From NCBI GenBank assembly GCA_041483135.1, contig JBGPFE010000019.1, positions 1 to 64,000 of the forward strand: a DNA stretch of 64,000 nt, read 5' to 3'. Within the stretch, counting starts at the first letter, position 1. Every line of letters starts with the position of its first letter. This stretch comes from PALSA-1004 sp041483135 (lineage in GTDB: Bacteria; Pseudomonadota; Gammaproteobacteria; Burkholderiales; SG8-41). A program made the position numbers and the translations under genes. The notes below the pieces were generated by a model. It was not told where the DNA came from, did not search any database, and worked only from the letters and a program-made list of their open reading frames with translations. This document shows, one piece after another, positions 51,136 through 60,412 of this stretch.

Positions 51136-52311
51136 ATGACCCGATCCACAGCCGGCCCGTTGGCGGGGCTGAAAGTCCTCGAATTCGGGCAAATCGCCGC
51201 TGGCCCCTTCGCCGGCTCGCTCTTGGCCGATCTCGGTGCCGATGTCGTCAAAATCGAGAAGCCCGACGGCGGCGACGACATGCGGCAATGGCCGCCGGTC
51301 AGCACGGGCGACAAAGGTCCCGGCTACAGTGAGAACTTCGCCTCGGTCAACCGCAACAAGCGCAGCATCGCGGTTGACCTCAAGGACGCGGCGCAGGTCG
51401 CGCGGCTCAAGCGGCTGTGCGAAAAAGCCGACGCGATCGTCGAGAATTTCCGCCCCGGCGTGCTCGAACGCCTCGGCCTCGGCTACCAAACCCTGAGCGC
51501 GGCCTCCCCCCGGCTCGTCTACTGCTCGATCAATGGTTACGGCCACACGGGACCGTACGCGTCGAAGGGCGCGTTCGACGCCACGGTGCAGGGCATCAGC
51601 GGCGTGATGAGCGTGACCGGCGAGCCCGACGGCCCGCCGGTCAAGTGCGGCGTGCCGATCGGCGATTTCGGCGCCGGTCTTTACGGCGCGTTCTGCATCA
51701 CGGCGGCGATCCTGCAGGCCAGAGAGACCGGGCGCGGTGCATTCATTGATTGCTCGATGCTCGCGGGGCTCCTCGGCATCGCCGCGCTGCAGACCAGCGA
51801 ATACTTCGGCACCGGCAAGGCGCCGCGGCGGCTGGGTTCCGCTCACCCGCGCGCTGCGCCTTATCAAGGATTTCAGGCGAGCGACGCGCCGTTCATGATC
51901 GCCGCCGGCAACGACAAGCTGTGGCATGACGTGTGCGAAGCAGTCGGCATGCCGCGGCTCAAGACCGATCCGCGTTTCGCGACCAATGCGCTGCGCGCGA
52001 AAAACCAGCAAGCGCTCGAAAAAATCCTGCAATCGGTGTTCTCCGGGCGCACCAAGGCCGAGTGGCTCGCCGAATTCGATCGCCGCGGCGTGCCGTGCGC
52101 GCCGATCAACACCTATCCCGAGATTCTCAACGACCCGCACGTGCGGGCGATCGGGCTCGTGCGCGACATGACGCTGCCGAACGGCAAACGGACGAAAACC
52201 GTCGCGTTCCCGATGAAGATCAGTGGCTACGAATTCAGCGTCTACCGCAACCCGCCCCGGCTCGGCGAGCACAACGAGGAAGTTTTTGCCGAGTGGCTGG
52301 GCGCGAAGTAA
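51136..52311 (+). CDS. CaiB/BaiF family CoA-transferase
   Basis: The 391-residue enzyme has LKVLEFGQIAAGPFAGSLLADLGADVVKIE, the catalytic-region INGYGHTGPYASKGAFDATVQGISGVM (Asp in GAFDATVQG), and AFIDCSMLAGLLGI. CoA donor and acceptor are unknown. It is divergent from the Rieske gene, and the shared promoter suggests joint regulation in a catabolic pathway. It differs clearly from the other CoA-transferase near 33 kb. Confidence 0.92.
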   Translation: MTRSTAGPLAGLKVLEFGQIAAGPFAGSLLADLGADVVKIEKPDGGDDMRQWPPVSTGDKGPGYSENFASVNRNKRSIAVDLKDAAQVARLKRLCEKADAIVENFRPGVLERLGLGYQTLSAASPRLVYCSINGYGHTGPYASKGAFDATVQGISGVMSVTGEPDGPPVKCGVPIGDFGAGLYGAFCITAAILQARETGRGAFIDCSMLAGLLGIAALQTSEYFGTGKAPRRLGSAHPRAAPYQGFQASDAPFMIAAGNDKLWHDVCEAVGMPRLKTDPRFATNALRAKNQQALEKILQSVFSGRTKAEWLAEFDRRGVPCAPINTYPEILNDPHVRAIGLVRDMTLPNGKRTKTVAFPMKISGYEFSVYRNPPRLGEHNEEVFAEWLGAK

Positions 52312-52329
52312 AAATAGTGTTTAGCATCG

Positions 52330-52401
52330 TTGTCATTCCCGCGCAGGCGGGAAACCAGGGGAATCGACTTATTACTGGATGCCAGCCTGCTCTGGCATGA
52401 C
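52330..52401. repeat. dRS3-like dispersed palindrome
   Basis: GTCATTCCCGCGCAGGCGGGAAACCAG at the left and CTGGATGCCAGCCTGCTCTGGCATGAC at the right form a large imperfect inverted repeat with ATTCCC-N8-GGGAA, as in Neisseria dRS3-type repeats. It lies between two co-directional genes. Confidence 0.75.
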
Positions 52402-52439
52402 GAACTTCCTCAACACCCGGCATTCTCGAAGGAGCGACC

Positions 52440-52984
52440 GTGGCAAGAGTCAGCGATATCCCGCCCGAGAAAGTCCCTGCCGACGTACGTGATGTTTATT
52501 TGAATTTCGCCGGCGGCTACGGCCCGTTCCGCAACCAGGTCGGCGTGTTCGCGCACGTGCCCTCCAGCGTCAAGCACCTGATGGGCATGCTGCTCGAGCT
52601 GCGCGAGCAAAAAAACGTGCCGTTCCGCTACATCGAACTCGCGATAGTGGTGGCGTCCAAACTCAACGAGTGCCACTACTGCGTCGCGCAGCACACGTCG
52701 CTGCTCACCGCCGAGGGCATTTCAGCCGAAGGCGCCGGCCGTCTGCTCGACTACCAGAACCATCCCGAACTCGACGCAGTCGACAAACTGGTCGTCGAAT
52801 ACACGATCCAGGTCACCAACTCGCCGCAACGTATCCGCGACAAAATGTTCGAGCGATTGAGCAACATTTCAACGAAGCGCAGATCGTGGAACTCACGCTG
52901 CGCATCGCGCTGTGCGGTTTCTTCAACCGCTTCAATGACGCGCTGATGATAGACGCCGAAGCCGAAGCGCTCACCCGCCCCTGA
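52440..52984 (+). pseudogene. Carboxymuconolactone decarboxylase / AhpD-like gene with a -1 frameshift
   Basis: The AhpD-fold core is intact: YIELAIVVASKLNECHYCVAQHTSLL holds the C-x2-C-x3-H redox motif. After MFERL the frame is lost near 52859, and the expected tail EQHFNEAQIVELTLRIALCGFFNRFNDAL continues in another frame to a TGA. One missing G (TTGGAG to TTGAG) would repair it. As written the product is 168 residues with a wrong tail. It may be a real mutation or a sequencing/assembly error. Confidence 0.8.
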
Positions 52985-52993
52985 GGCGATGCT

Positions 52994-53749
52994 TCAGACA
53001 AGCAGGCCGCTGCCGCCATCCCACAGCAACTTCGCGCCGACCGCAAACGTAAGCGCATAGCAGATGCGGTAGAACCAGAATGGGGTCAGGCGCCGGTTCA
53101 TCCAGATGCCGATGCGGATCCCGAGCGGCGTGAGAGGCAGCAACACCAGCGAAGCGAGCAGGTTGCGGTTATCGAATTGTCCGAGCGCGGCGTAGGGAAT
53201 GAGCTTCAGGTAATTGATCGCTCCCCAGAATATCACCGTCGTGGCGACGAACCGCGCTTTGTCCAGCCGCTGCGGCAGCAGATACATATTGAGCGGCGGG
53301 CCGCCGGCGTGCGCGAGAAAGCTGGTGTAGCCGGCCACCGAGCTCCATACCGACCCCTTCCAGACGTTGGGCCGCTCCGGGGGCAGATCGCGCGCCCCGA
53401 TCCAGTAATGCAGCGTGAACGCCACCGCGATCAGGCCGACGATCACCTTGATGCTGTTGTCGGTGAGCATGCCGGCGCTCAGCCAGCCGACGGCGACACC
53501 GATCACGCCCGCGGGCAGCATCACCCGCATGTTGGCGCGATCCCATTGCCTGCGGTAGCTCCAGATCGCGAACACATCCATCGTGCACAGCACCGGCAGC
53601 ATGATTGCCGCTGCCTGCAACGGCGGCACCGTCAGCGCGATCATCGGCACCGACAGCACACCCAGCCCGCTGGCAAATCCGCCCTTGTTGATCGCCGACA
53701 GCAGCACCGCCGGGATCGCCACCGCGTAGAACCACGGATCGCTGATCAT
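52994..53749 (-). CDS. Sulfite exporter TauE/SafE family permease
   Basis: The 251-residue inner-membrane protein has about eight helices with AVLLSAINKGGFASGLGVLSVPMIAL, PAGVIGVAVGWLSAGMLTDNSIKVIVGLIAVAF and SFLAHAGGPPLNMYLLPQRLDKARFVATTVIFWGAINYLKLIPY, all characteristic of the family. It probably exports a sulfur-containing or organic anion. It is convergent with the AhpD-like gene and divergent from a TPP enzyme gene, with an FNR-type box in the promoter region. Confidence 0.88.
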   Translation of the reverse strand: MISDPWFYAVAIPAVLLSAINKGGFASGLGVLSVPMIALTVPPLQAAAIMLPVLCTMDVFAIWSYRRQWDRANMRVMLPAGVIGVAVGWLSAGMLTDNSIKVIVGLIAVAFTLHYWIGARDLPPERPNVWKGSVWSSVAGYTSFLAHAGGPPLNMYLLPQRLDKARFVATTVIFWGAINYLKLIPYAALGQFDNRNLLASLVLLPLTPLGIRIGIWMNRRLTPFWFYRICYALTFAVGAKLLWDGGSGLLV

Positions 53750-53814
53750 CCGCTGCAGTATAACCGCGCGCCGTTACCGCCAAATGCGCGTTCGTGATAG
53801 ATTTGCGGTTCGCT

Positions 53815-53828
53815 TTGACAAAGATCAA
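53815..53828. promoter_or_regulatory. FNR/DNR-type binding site
   Basis: TTGACAAAGATCAA matches TTGAT-N4-ATCAA at nine of ten positions. Its centre is 72 nt upstream of the TauE-family start and 159 nt upstream of the TPP enzyme start, and its distance from the exporter gene nearly equals that of the hemerythrin site. Confidence 0.55.
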
Positions 53829-53980
53829 AAAAGCGCCGCCGCAAAGAGCGCATAAGTGGCAAGCGAGGCGAGCTGAAGAAGGAGTCAGGAGCAACAGGCT
53901 CGGCAAAACGGCCGCGATCCTGACCATGCGACTCGGCCTCCCGCCCGACACTTCGCGCTTTTCTCGCTAACGGTGACAAC

Positions 53981-55672
53981 ATGAAAATGACTGAATCCAC
54001 CCTCACCCGCACCGGAGGACAATTGCTCATCGACGCGCTCAGGGTGCACGGCGTCGACATGGTCTTCGGGGTCCCGGGGGAAAGTTATCTCGCCGCGCTC
54101 GACGCGTTCTACGATGCGCGCAACGACATCAAGTTCGTGATCTGCCGGCAGGAAGGCGGCGCCGCCAACATGGCCGAGGCCTACGGCAAGCTGACCGGCC
54201 GTCCCGGCATCTGTTTCGTCACGCGCGGCCCGGGCGCGGCCAACGCGAGCATCGGCATCCACACCGCATTCCAGGATTCGACGCCGGTGATCCTGTTCAT
54301 CGGCCAGATCGACAACGAGTACGCCGAGCGCGAAGCGTTCCAGGAAATCGACTACCGCCGCATGTACGGCCAGATGGCGAAATGGGTCGCGCAGATCGAC
54401 CGCCCCGAGCGCGTGCCTGAAATGGTGAGCCACGCGTTTCATCTCGCCGTATCCGGACGTCCCGGCCCGGTCGTGCTCGCGCTGCCGGAAGACATGCAGA
54501 CCGCGACCGCGGCGGTCGCTGATACCGCGCGCTACCAGCGCGTCGCCGCGCATCCGGGCGCGGACGCCATGAACAAGCTGCGCGACATGCTCGAGCACGC
54601 GCAACGCCCGTTCGTGATGCTTGGCGGAGGCGGCTGGAACGCGCAGGCATGCGCCGACTTGCAGGTGTTCGCCGAAGCGAATGCGCTGCCGGTCGGGTGC
54701 GCCTACCGCTGCCAGGACCTCCTCGACAACCGCCATCCGAATTACGTCGGCGACATCGCGGTCGGACTCAATCCCGCGCTCGAGAGCCGCATCCGCAACG
54801 CCGATCTGCTGCTCGCGGTCGGCCCGCGGCTTGGCGAATGGACGACCATCAATTACACGCTGATCGACATCCCGCGGCCGAAGCAGAAATTCGTGCACGT
54901 CCACGCCGGCGCGGAAGAACTCGGCCGCGTCTATCAGGCTGACCTGCTGATCAACTCCGGCATGCCGGAATTCGCCGCGGCTGCGCGCAAGCTGTCACCC
55001 GTGAAAGCCGCGTGGGCGGACGCGACCAAAACCGCGCGCGCCGAATACGATGCGTGGCAAAAGCCGGTCGCGACGCCGGGCGCGCTTAACATGAGCGAGG
55101 TAATCGCGTTCCTGCGCCAGCGCCTGCCGCCCGGGACCATCATTACGAACGGCGCCGGCAATTTCTCGCTATGGGTGCACCGCTTTTATCAATACACGGG
55201 CTTCCGCACCCAGCTCGGGCCGACCAGCGGCGCGATGGGTTACGGCGTGCCGTCGGGGGTCGCCGCCAAGCTCGTGCATCCCGGGCGCCCGGTCGTGTCG
55301 TTCGCGGGTGACGGCGACTTTCTGATGAGCGGCCAGGAACTCGCAACGGCGGCGCAATATGACGCGAAAGTCATTTTCATCGTCGTCAACAACGGCATGT
55401 ACGGCACCATTCGCATGCATCAGGAAAAACACTACCCGGGTCGCGTGAGCGGCACCGAGATCCGCAACCCCGATTTCGCCGCACTCGCGCGCGCCTACGG
55501 CCTGCACGGCGAGATCGTCGCGAAGACCGCCGATTTCGCGCCGGCGTTCGAGCGGGCGTGGAACGCCAAAACCGCAGCGCTGCTCGAGCTCAGGATAGAT
55601 CCCGATTCGATTTCGCCGCGCACGACGCTTTCCGCGATCCGCGCCGAGGCGCTGAAAAACATGAAAGCGTGA
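53981..55672 (+). CDS. Thiamine pyrophosphate-dependent enzyme (acetolactate synthase-like)
   Basis: The 563-residue protein has the PYR domain with catalytic Glu (FVICRQEGGAANMAEAYGKLTGRPGICFVTRGPGAANA), a central FAD/Rossmann-type domain, and the PP domain with the TPP/Mg motif GDGDFLMSGQELATAAQYDAKVIFIVVNNGMYG. Acetolactate synthase, glyoxylate carboligase and sulfoacetaldehyde acetyltransferase share this layout, and no small regulatory subunit is adjacent, so anabolic IlvB is unlikely. The stop TGA is embedded in a GTGAA repeat. Confidence 0.9.
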   Translation: MKMTESTLTRTGGQLLIDALRVHGVDMVFGVPGESYLAALDAFYDARNDIKFVICRQEGGAANMAEAYGKLTGRPGICFVTRGPGAANASIGIHTAFQDSTPVILFIGQIDNEYAEREAFQEIDYRRMYGQMAKWVAQIDRPERVPEMVSHAFHLAVSGRPGPVVLALPEDMQTATAAVADTARYQRVAAHPGADAMNKLRDMLEHAQRPFVMLGGGGWNAQACADLQVFAEANALPVGCAYRCQDLLDNRHPNYVGDIAVGLNPALESRIRNADLLLAVGPRLGEWTTINYTLIDIPRPKQKFVHVHAGAEELGRVYQADLLINSGMPEFAAAARKLSPVKAAWADATKTARAEYDAWQKPVATPGALNMSEVIAFLRQRLPPGTIITNGAGNFSLWVHRFYQYTGFRTQLGPTSGAMGYGVPSGVAAKLVHPGRPVVSFAGDGDFLMSGQELATAAQYDAKVIFIVVNNGMYGTIRMHQEKHYPGRVSGTEIRNPDFAALARAYGLHGEIVAKTADFAPAFERAWNAKTAALLELRIDPDSISPRTTLSAIRAEALKNMKA

Positions 55673-55772
55673 AGGGTGAACGGTGAATGAGTGAACCCCC
55701 TCACCCTGGCCCTCTCCCCCGGTAACGGGGGAGAGGGAATTTTTCACCCCTTCACCCCTTCACTCCTTCACT
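55668..55772. repeat. GTGAA/TTCAC arm element, copy A4 (divergent stem)
   Basis: GTGAAGG, GTGAACG, GTGAATGA, GTGAACC words, then CTCTCCCCC-GGTAAC-GGGGGAGAG, then TTCACCCC/TTCACTCC words. The stem sequence differs from A1-A3 but pairing is kept. It starts at the TPP gene stop codon and ends just before the next gene. Confidence 0.8.
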
Positions 55773-55796
55773 GATTCTCGCGCATCAATACAAACC

Positions 55797-56759
55797 GTGA
55801 TCCGTTACATCAACGAAGCGGAAGTCGCAAAAATCCTGACGATGCCGAAAGCCGTCGAGCTCGTCGAGGCGGCGCTCAAGGCGCGCGCCGAGGGCCGCGC
55901 CGTGGACGTGCCGCGCGTGCGCACGCGCACGCCGTCCGGCACACTGCACGTGATGCAGGCCGCGGCGCCCGAGCTGAAGCTGATCGGCTATAAAGCCTAT
56001 TACTCGCAGCCGGGCAAAGGCACGCGTTTCCATGTCCACCTGCACGATATCGACGGCGGCAAACTCATCGCCATGATCGAGGCGAGCCATCTCGGGATGG
56101 TACGCACGGGCGCGGCAAGCGGCGTGGCGACGCGCTACATGGCACGCCAGGACTCTTCGATAGTCGGCATGATCGGCGCCGGCAAGCAGGCGGTCGGCCA
56201 ACTCGAGGCGGTGTGCGAAGTGCGCAAGATACGCGAGGTCAGGGTCTACAGCCGCAACACCGAGCGGGCGCGCGGTTTCTGCGCAGCATTGAGCGGCAAG
56301 TTGGGTGTGAAAATGCAAGTGGTGGAAACTGCCGCCGAGGCGGTGCGCGGCGCCGACATCGTCAACGTCATCACCAAGGCCGCGACGCCGGTGCTCGAAG
56401 GCCGCTGGCTCGAGCCCGGCCAGCACGTCAACGCCGCTGGCTCCAATTCGCTGATCCGCCGCGAACTCGACGAGGCAGCGGTGCGGCGCTGCGCTCGCGT
56501 GGTAGTCGACTCGCGCGCGACCGCGCGCAACGAATGCGGCGACCTGCTGCCGCTCATCGAGAATGGCCTGCTCGACTGGGATGCGCTGCCGGAGCTTGGT
56601 GAAGTGATCGTCGGACGCGTGCCGGGGCGCCGCACGCCCGACGAGATCACGCTTTACGAATCGCACGGCATGGCCATCCAGGACATATACACCGCCAAGT
56701 ACGTACTCGATGCCGCGCGCGGGAAAAACATCGGCGTCGATCTGCCGATCGGCGAGTAG
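55797..56759 (+). CDS. Ornithine cyclodeaminase / mu-crystallin family protein
   Basis: The 320-residue NAD-binding protein has IRYINEAEVAKILTMPKAVELVEAAL, GTRFHVHLHDIDGGKLIAMIEASHLGMVRTGAASGVATRYMA and the dinucleotide motif GMIGAGKQAVGQLEAV, with VNVITKAATPVLEGRWLEPGQHVNAAGSNS. Members act as deaminases or reduce cyclic imines. It starts at GTG without a clear ribosome site, just after a repeat. Probably in one transcript with the TPP enzyme gene and the methyltransferase gene. Confidence 0.9.
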   Translation: MIRYINEAEVAKILTMPKAVELVEAALKARAEGRAVDVPRVRTRTPSGTLHVMQAAAPELKLIGYKAYYSQPGKGTRFHVHLHDIDGGKLIAMIEASHLGMVRTGAASGVATRYMARQDSSIVGMIGAGKQAVGQLEAVCEVRKIREVRVYSRNTERARGFCAALSGKLGVKMQVVETAAEAVRGADIVNVITKAATPVLEGRWLEPGQHVNAAGSNSLIRRELDEAAVRRCARVVVDSRATARNECGDLLPLIENGLLDWDALPELGEVIVGRVPGRRTPDEITLYESHGMAIQDIYTAKYVLDAARGKNIGVDLPIGE

Positions 56760-56768
56760 GCGCGCCGG

Positions 56769-57443
56769 ATGTTGCTCACGTTCCTCGCGCGGGAAGCTTC
56801 CAAGTTGCTGGGCTGGATCGCGGGCAACAATCCCGCCGACCTCCCACAGGTCGAGCGCCGGTGCGGCTCCTGGCACCACGCCGACATCGAATGGATGGCG
56901 AACCGGGTGCGCAATATTCCCGGCGATTTCGCCGAGATCGGCGTATTCCGCGGCGCTGCCTTCCGGCGAGTCGCCGCGCTGGCGGCGCAGCAGGGAAAAC
57001 GTGCCCATGCGTTCGACAGCTTTGTCGGCATGGACGAGCCGACCGCCGCAGACGGCTGGCAATACCCGAAAGGAAAATTCGACATCGGAGGGCCCGGGCA
57101 ATTCATCGAGCTGATGACCGAGGCCGGCGTAAGCCGCGAATCTTATCAGGTGTGGGCCGGCTATGTGCCCGCCTGTTTCGCCAACGTGCCGGAAGCCCTG
57201 CGCTTCGCGCTCGTCATACTCGACGTGGATCATTATCAGCCGACGGTCGACGCGTTGCGCTGGCTGCCTGCGCGCATCAGCGACCATGGCATACTCGCGC
57301 TCGACGACTACCTGCCGCGACAGAACGCGATGGCGACGAAGGCGATCAAGGAATTCCTCACGACCGACCACGGTTTCGAGCAGATCGCGGATTTCAACCA
57401 GCAACTGATACTGCGCAAGCTGCCTTCAAATACCGGATCTTAG
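56769..57443 (+). CDS. TylF/macrocin O-methyltransferase-like class I methyltransferase
   Basis: The 224-residue protein has RNIPGDFAEIGVFRGAAFRRVAALAAQQGKRAHAFDSFVGMDEPT (SAM site and the DSF-G motif) and ALRFALVILDVDHYQPTVDALRWLPARISDHGILALDDY with the metal-binding Asp residues. The family methylates sugars or small metabolites. It starts 9 nt after the cyclodeaminase-like gene, so they are cotranscribed. Confidence 0.82.
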   Translation: MLLTFLAREASKLLGWIAGNNPADLPQVERRCGSWHHADIEWMANRVRNIPGDFAEIGVFRGAAFRRVAALAAQQGKRAHAFDSFVGMDEPTAADGWQYPKGKFDIGGPGQFIELMTEAGVSRESYQVWAGYVPACFANVPEALRFALVILDVDHYQPTVDALRWLPARISDHGILALDDYLPRQNAMATKAIKEFLTTDHGFEQIADFNQQLILRKLPSNTGS

Positions 57444-57553
57444 CCGCAGGGATCACGGAAGACACGGGGTAAAGTCAAAAAAACAGATGTTGCATTTCGA
57501 TTTTTCAGACTTTTATTATTCTCTGTGAACTCTGTGTCCTCTGTGGCAGATTA
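57440..57553. repeat. CACGGAAGACACGG/CTCTGTG arm element, copy B3
   Basis: The left arm GCAGGGATCACGGAAGACACGG is degenerate; the right arm CTCTGTGAACTCTGTGTCCTCTGTGGC is well kept. The centre is AT-rich. It separates the methyltransferase gene from the dehydrogenase gene. Confidence 0.75.
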
Positions 57554-57582
57554 CGGTTTTTTATTTTATTAGGAATCCATTC

Positions 57583-58488
57583 ATGGGCCTCATTTCAGGA
57601 AAAATCGGTTTCATCGGCATCGGCGCGATGGGCACGCCCATGGCGACCAATCTGGCCAAAGCCGGCTGCAAGCTCGTGATCTACGATACCGATGCCAGGC
57701 GCACGCAGGCATTGGCCGCCACGCTCGAAATCGAAATTGCCGACAGCCTCGCCGCGCTCGGCGCCGCGTGCGGAACCGTGATCACCATGCTGCCCGACGG
57801 CAAGATCGTGCGCAAAGTCTTATGCGGACAGGCCGATGGCGACAAGAACTGCGTAATCGCGGGTCTCAAGCCCGGCTCGCTGGTGATCGACATGAGCTCG
57901 TCGTCGCCGATCGGCACGCGCGAGTTGGGCGCGCTGCTCGAAAAGCGCGGCATCAAGCTGATCGACGCGCCGGTGTCGAACGGAGTGAAAGGCGCGACGG
58001 CCGCCACGCTCGCCATCATGGTCGGCGGCGACCCCGCGCTCTTTGCGCAACAGCGTCCGCTGTTCGAAAAACTCGGCAACCAGATATTTCACGCGGGACC
58101 GCTCGGCGCGGGCCACGCGGTGAAGGCGCTCAACAACTACGTGTCCGCGGCGGGCCTCGTCGCCGCGTGCGAAGCGGTCATCGCGGGACAGCGCTTCGGG
58201 CTCGACGCGGGCGTCATCGTCGATATTCTCAATGCGTCGAGCGGCATGAACAACACGACCCGCAACAAAATAAAGCAGCACATGCTGTCCGGGACGTTCG
58301 GCGCTGGCTTCGTCACCGGCCTGATGGCGAAGGACGTGCGCACCGCGCTCGAAGTCGCTGCAGCGATGAAGGCGCCCACACTGCTCGCCAAGCCGTGCGT
58401 GGAAATCTGGAACCGGATGGAACGCGAGTTCGGTGCCGCCACCGACCACACCGAAATGTTCCGTTATCTCGAATCCGGCGTGAAATGA
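57583..58488 (+). CDS. 3-hydroxyisobutyrate dehydrogenase-family NAD(P) oxidoreductase
   Basis: The 301-residue protein has the dinucleotide motif KIGFIGIGAMGTPMATNLAKAG, the substrate loop KLIDAPVSNGVKGATAATLAIMVGG and the catalytic lysine GAGHAVKALNNYVSA. It reduces or oxidises a short beta-hydroxyacid such as tartronate semialdehyde or 3-hydroxyisobutyrate. A TPP carboligase nearby would fit a tartronate-semialdehyde route, but this is inference. Confidence 0.9.
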   Translation: MGLISGKIGFIGIGAMGTPMATNLAKAGCKLVIYDTDARRTQALAATLEIEIADSLAALGAACGTVITMLPDGKIVRKVLCGQADGDKNCVIAGLKPGSLVIDMSSSSPIGTRELGALLEKRGIKLIDAPVSNGVKGATAATLAIMVGGDPALFAQQRPLFEKLGNQIFHAGPLGAGHAVKALNNYVSAAGLVAACEAVIAGQRFGLDAGVIVDILNASSGMNNTTRNKIKQHMLSGTFGAGFVTGLMAKDVRTALEVAAAMKAPTLLAKPCVEIWNRMEREFGAATDHTEMFRYLESGVK

Positions 58489-58558
58489 CCGGCGCGCTGG
58501 CGCGGGCCGGCGCGGTTCGTTAATATGGCACCGTACGCCGATAAAACAGGGAGGCTCA

Positions 58559-59314
58559 ATGTCCACTGACAAAATGCCGCGCGTTCTCAGCCTGCTGACG
58601 CTGCTGCTCGGTTTTGCTGCCGCGCCGGTGCAGGCGCTGCAACTGGTGACCGAAGAGTATGCGCCGTTCAATTACACCGAAGGCAAGACTCTCAAGGGCC
58701 TGTCGACCCAGGTCGTGGCCGAAATGGGCGTGCGCGCGAACATGCCGATGGAGTTCCATTCGATGGCGTGGCGGCAGGCTTACGAGCGCGCGCAATCCAA
58801 ACAAAACACGTGCGTCTTTTCGACCGTGCGGCTCGAGAATCGCGAGCGCATTTTCAAATGGGTCGGCCCGATCGCGACCGACACCTGGGGCCTGTATGCG
58901 AAGAGCGCCTTCAGCGGTGAAATCAAGACGCTCGCGGACGCGCGTCCCTACCGGATCGGCGCCGTGACCGACGACTACAAGGTGGAATGGCTCAAGCAGA
59001 AGGCCGTCACCAACATCGACACCGTCGACGTCGACAAGAAAAACCCGCCGCGGCTTACGCTCGACCGCAAAGAGCTCGGTGGCATCGACCTCTGGGTCGC
59101 GAGCATCTATTCTGCGCGCGAGGTCGCGGCAAGCGCCAAGGCGCCCGACATCAAGCTCCTGCTCAAAATCAACGAGCAGGAGCTGTGGCTCGCCTGCAAT
59201 CCGGGCGTGCCCAACGTCACCGTCAAGGCGTTGCAGGGCGCGCTCGATGGCATGAAAAAGAACGGCACGTACAAGAAAATCGTCGATTCATACGCCACGC
59301 GCCTTGCCAGGTAA
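58559..59314 (+). CDS. Extracellular solute-binding protein (family 3, amino-acid type)
   Basis: The 251-residue protein has a signal peptide (LSLLTLLLGFAAAPVQALQ) and a PBPb-type domain: LVTEEYAPFNYTEGKTLKGLSTQVVAEM, QAYERAQSKQNTCVFSTVRLENRE and KWVGPIATDTWGLYAKS. GGGAGG lies 5 nt before the ATG. No permease is adjacent, so it may serve a distant transporter or act as a sensor. Confidence 0.82.
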   Translation: MSTDKMPRVLSLLTLLLGFAAAPVQALQLVTEEYAPFNYTEGKTLKGLSTQVVAEMGVRANMPMEFHSMAWRQAYERAQSKQNTCVFSTVRLENRERIFKWVGPIATDTWGLYAKSAFSGEIKTLADARPYRIGAVTDDYKVEWLKQKAVTNIDTVDVDKKNPPRLTLDRKELGGIDLWVASIYSAREVAASAKAPDIKLLLKINEQELWLACNPGVPNVTVKALQGALDGMKKNGTYKKIVDSYATRLAR

Positions 59315-59422
59315 TTCGCGGCGCTTCCCCGGGACATGATCAATGCGCCGCCGCGCCCGCGGGACGCATCGGTTCAAGCAAGCCGGGTTGCGCCATGCGG
59401 GCGGGCGCCGCGCGTTTCGGGG

Positions 59423-60412
59423 CTAATCGGCGCTGATGTGGGCCGCGTTGGCGACCTTGGTGTATTTCGCCAACTCCAATTTGAACAGCGCCGCGGCTTC
59501 CTCGGGGCTGTTGCCGACCACGTCCGCCCCCAGCGATGCCATCCGCTCCTTGACGTCCGGCAACGCCAGCGCCTTGAGCATCTCCCGATTGAGCAGGATG
59601 ACGAGCTCGCGCGGCGTCTTCGCCGGCACCACCGCGCCGTACCACGTGCTCATCGCGTAGCCTGGCACGCCGGATTCCGCGATGGTCGGCACGTCGGGCA
59701 GCACCGCCAGTCGTTTATCCATGGTGACGGCGATCGCGCGCACGCGGCCCGACTGGATGTGCGGCATGATCGGCGGCGCCGTATTGAAGGCCGCCATGAC
59801 CTGCCCGCCGACGAGATCGATCGCCAGCGGCCCGCCCCCCTTGTAGGGAATCGGGAGCATGTCGGTCTTGGTCATCATCTTGAACATCTCGCCCGCGAAA
59901 TGCTCGGGGCTGCCGACGCCTGAAGTCGCGTACGTAAGTGCGCCGGGTCTGGCCTTGGCCAGCGCGATGAACTCCTTGACCGTCTTCGCCGGCAGCGACG
60001 GGTGCACGCAGAGGACATTGGGCACATTGGAAACCACCGTGATCGGCGCGAAATCGCGTTCGATGTCGTAGCCGAGGTTTTTGTAAACCGGCTTGCTCAT
60101 GATGTGCGCCACCGACATGAACAGTATGGTGTAGCCGTCGGCGGGCGCGTCGGCGGCGAGCTTGGCGGCGATGTTGGCGTTGGCGCCCGGCCGGTTTTCG
60201 ACGACGAACTGCTGCTTCAATGACTCGGACACCTTGGCGCCGACGGCGCGCGCCATGATGTCGGTGCCGCCGCCCGGCGCGAAGCCGACGATAATGCGAA
60301 CGGGTTTGTTCGGATACTGTTGCGCGAGCGCGGGTGTCGAAATAAGCAGCGCTCCCGCGGCCATCAGCATTGCTGCCAGCGTCAGCGCAAATTTGCGCGT
60401 TGCGCGTTTCAT
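59423..60412 (-). CDS. Tripartite tricarboxylate transporter substrate-binding protein (Bug/TctC family)
   Basis: The 329-residue periplasmic protein has a signal peptide (FALTLAAMLMAAGALLISTPALAQ) and the Bug fold: YPNKPVRIIVGFAPGGGTDIMARAVGAKVSESLKQQFVVENRPGANANIAAKLAADAPADGYTILF, and ALTYATSGVGSPEHFAGEMF. It binds organic acids. No TctA/TctB genes are adjacent, as is usual for the many orphan Bug genes of Burkholderiales. GAGGAGGAGA precedes the ATG. Confidence 0.93.
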   Translation of the reverse strand: MKRATRKFALTLAAMLMAAGALLISTPALAQQYPNKPVRIIVGFAPGGGTDIMARAVGAKVSESLKQQFVVENRPGANANIAAKLAADAPADGYTILFMSVAHIMSKPVYKNLGYDIERDFAPITVVSNVPNVLCVHPSLPAKTVKEFIALAKARPGALTYATSGVGSPEHFAGEMFKMMTKTDMLPIPYKGGGPLAIDLVGGQVMAAFNTAPPIMPHIQSGRVRAIAVTMDKRLAVLPDVPTIAESGVPGYAMSTWYGAVVPAKTPRELVILLNREMLKALALPDVKERMASLGADVVGNSPEEAAALFKLELAKYTKVANAAHISAD

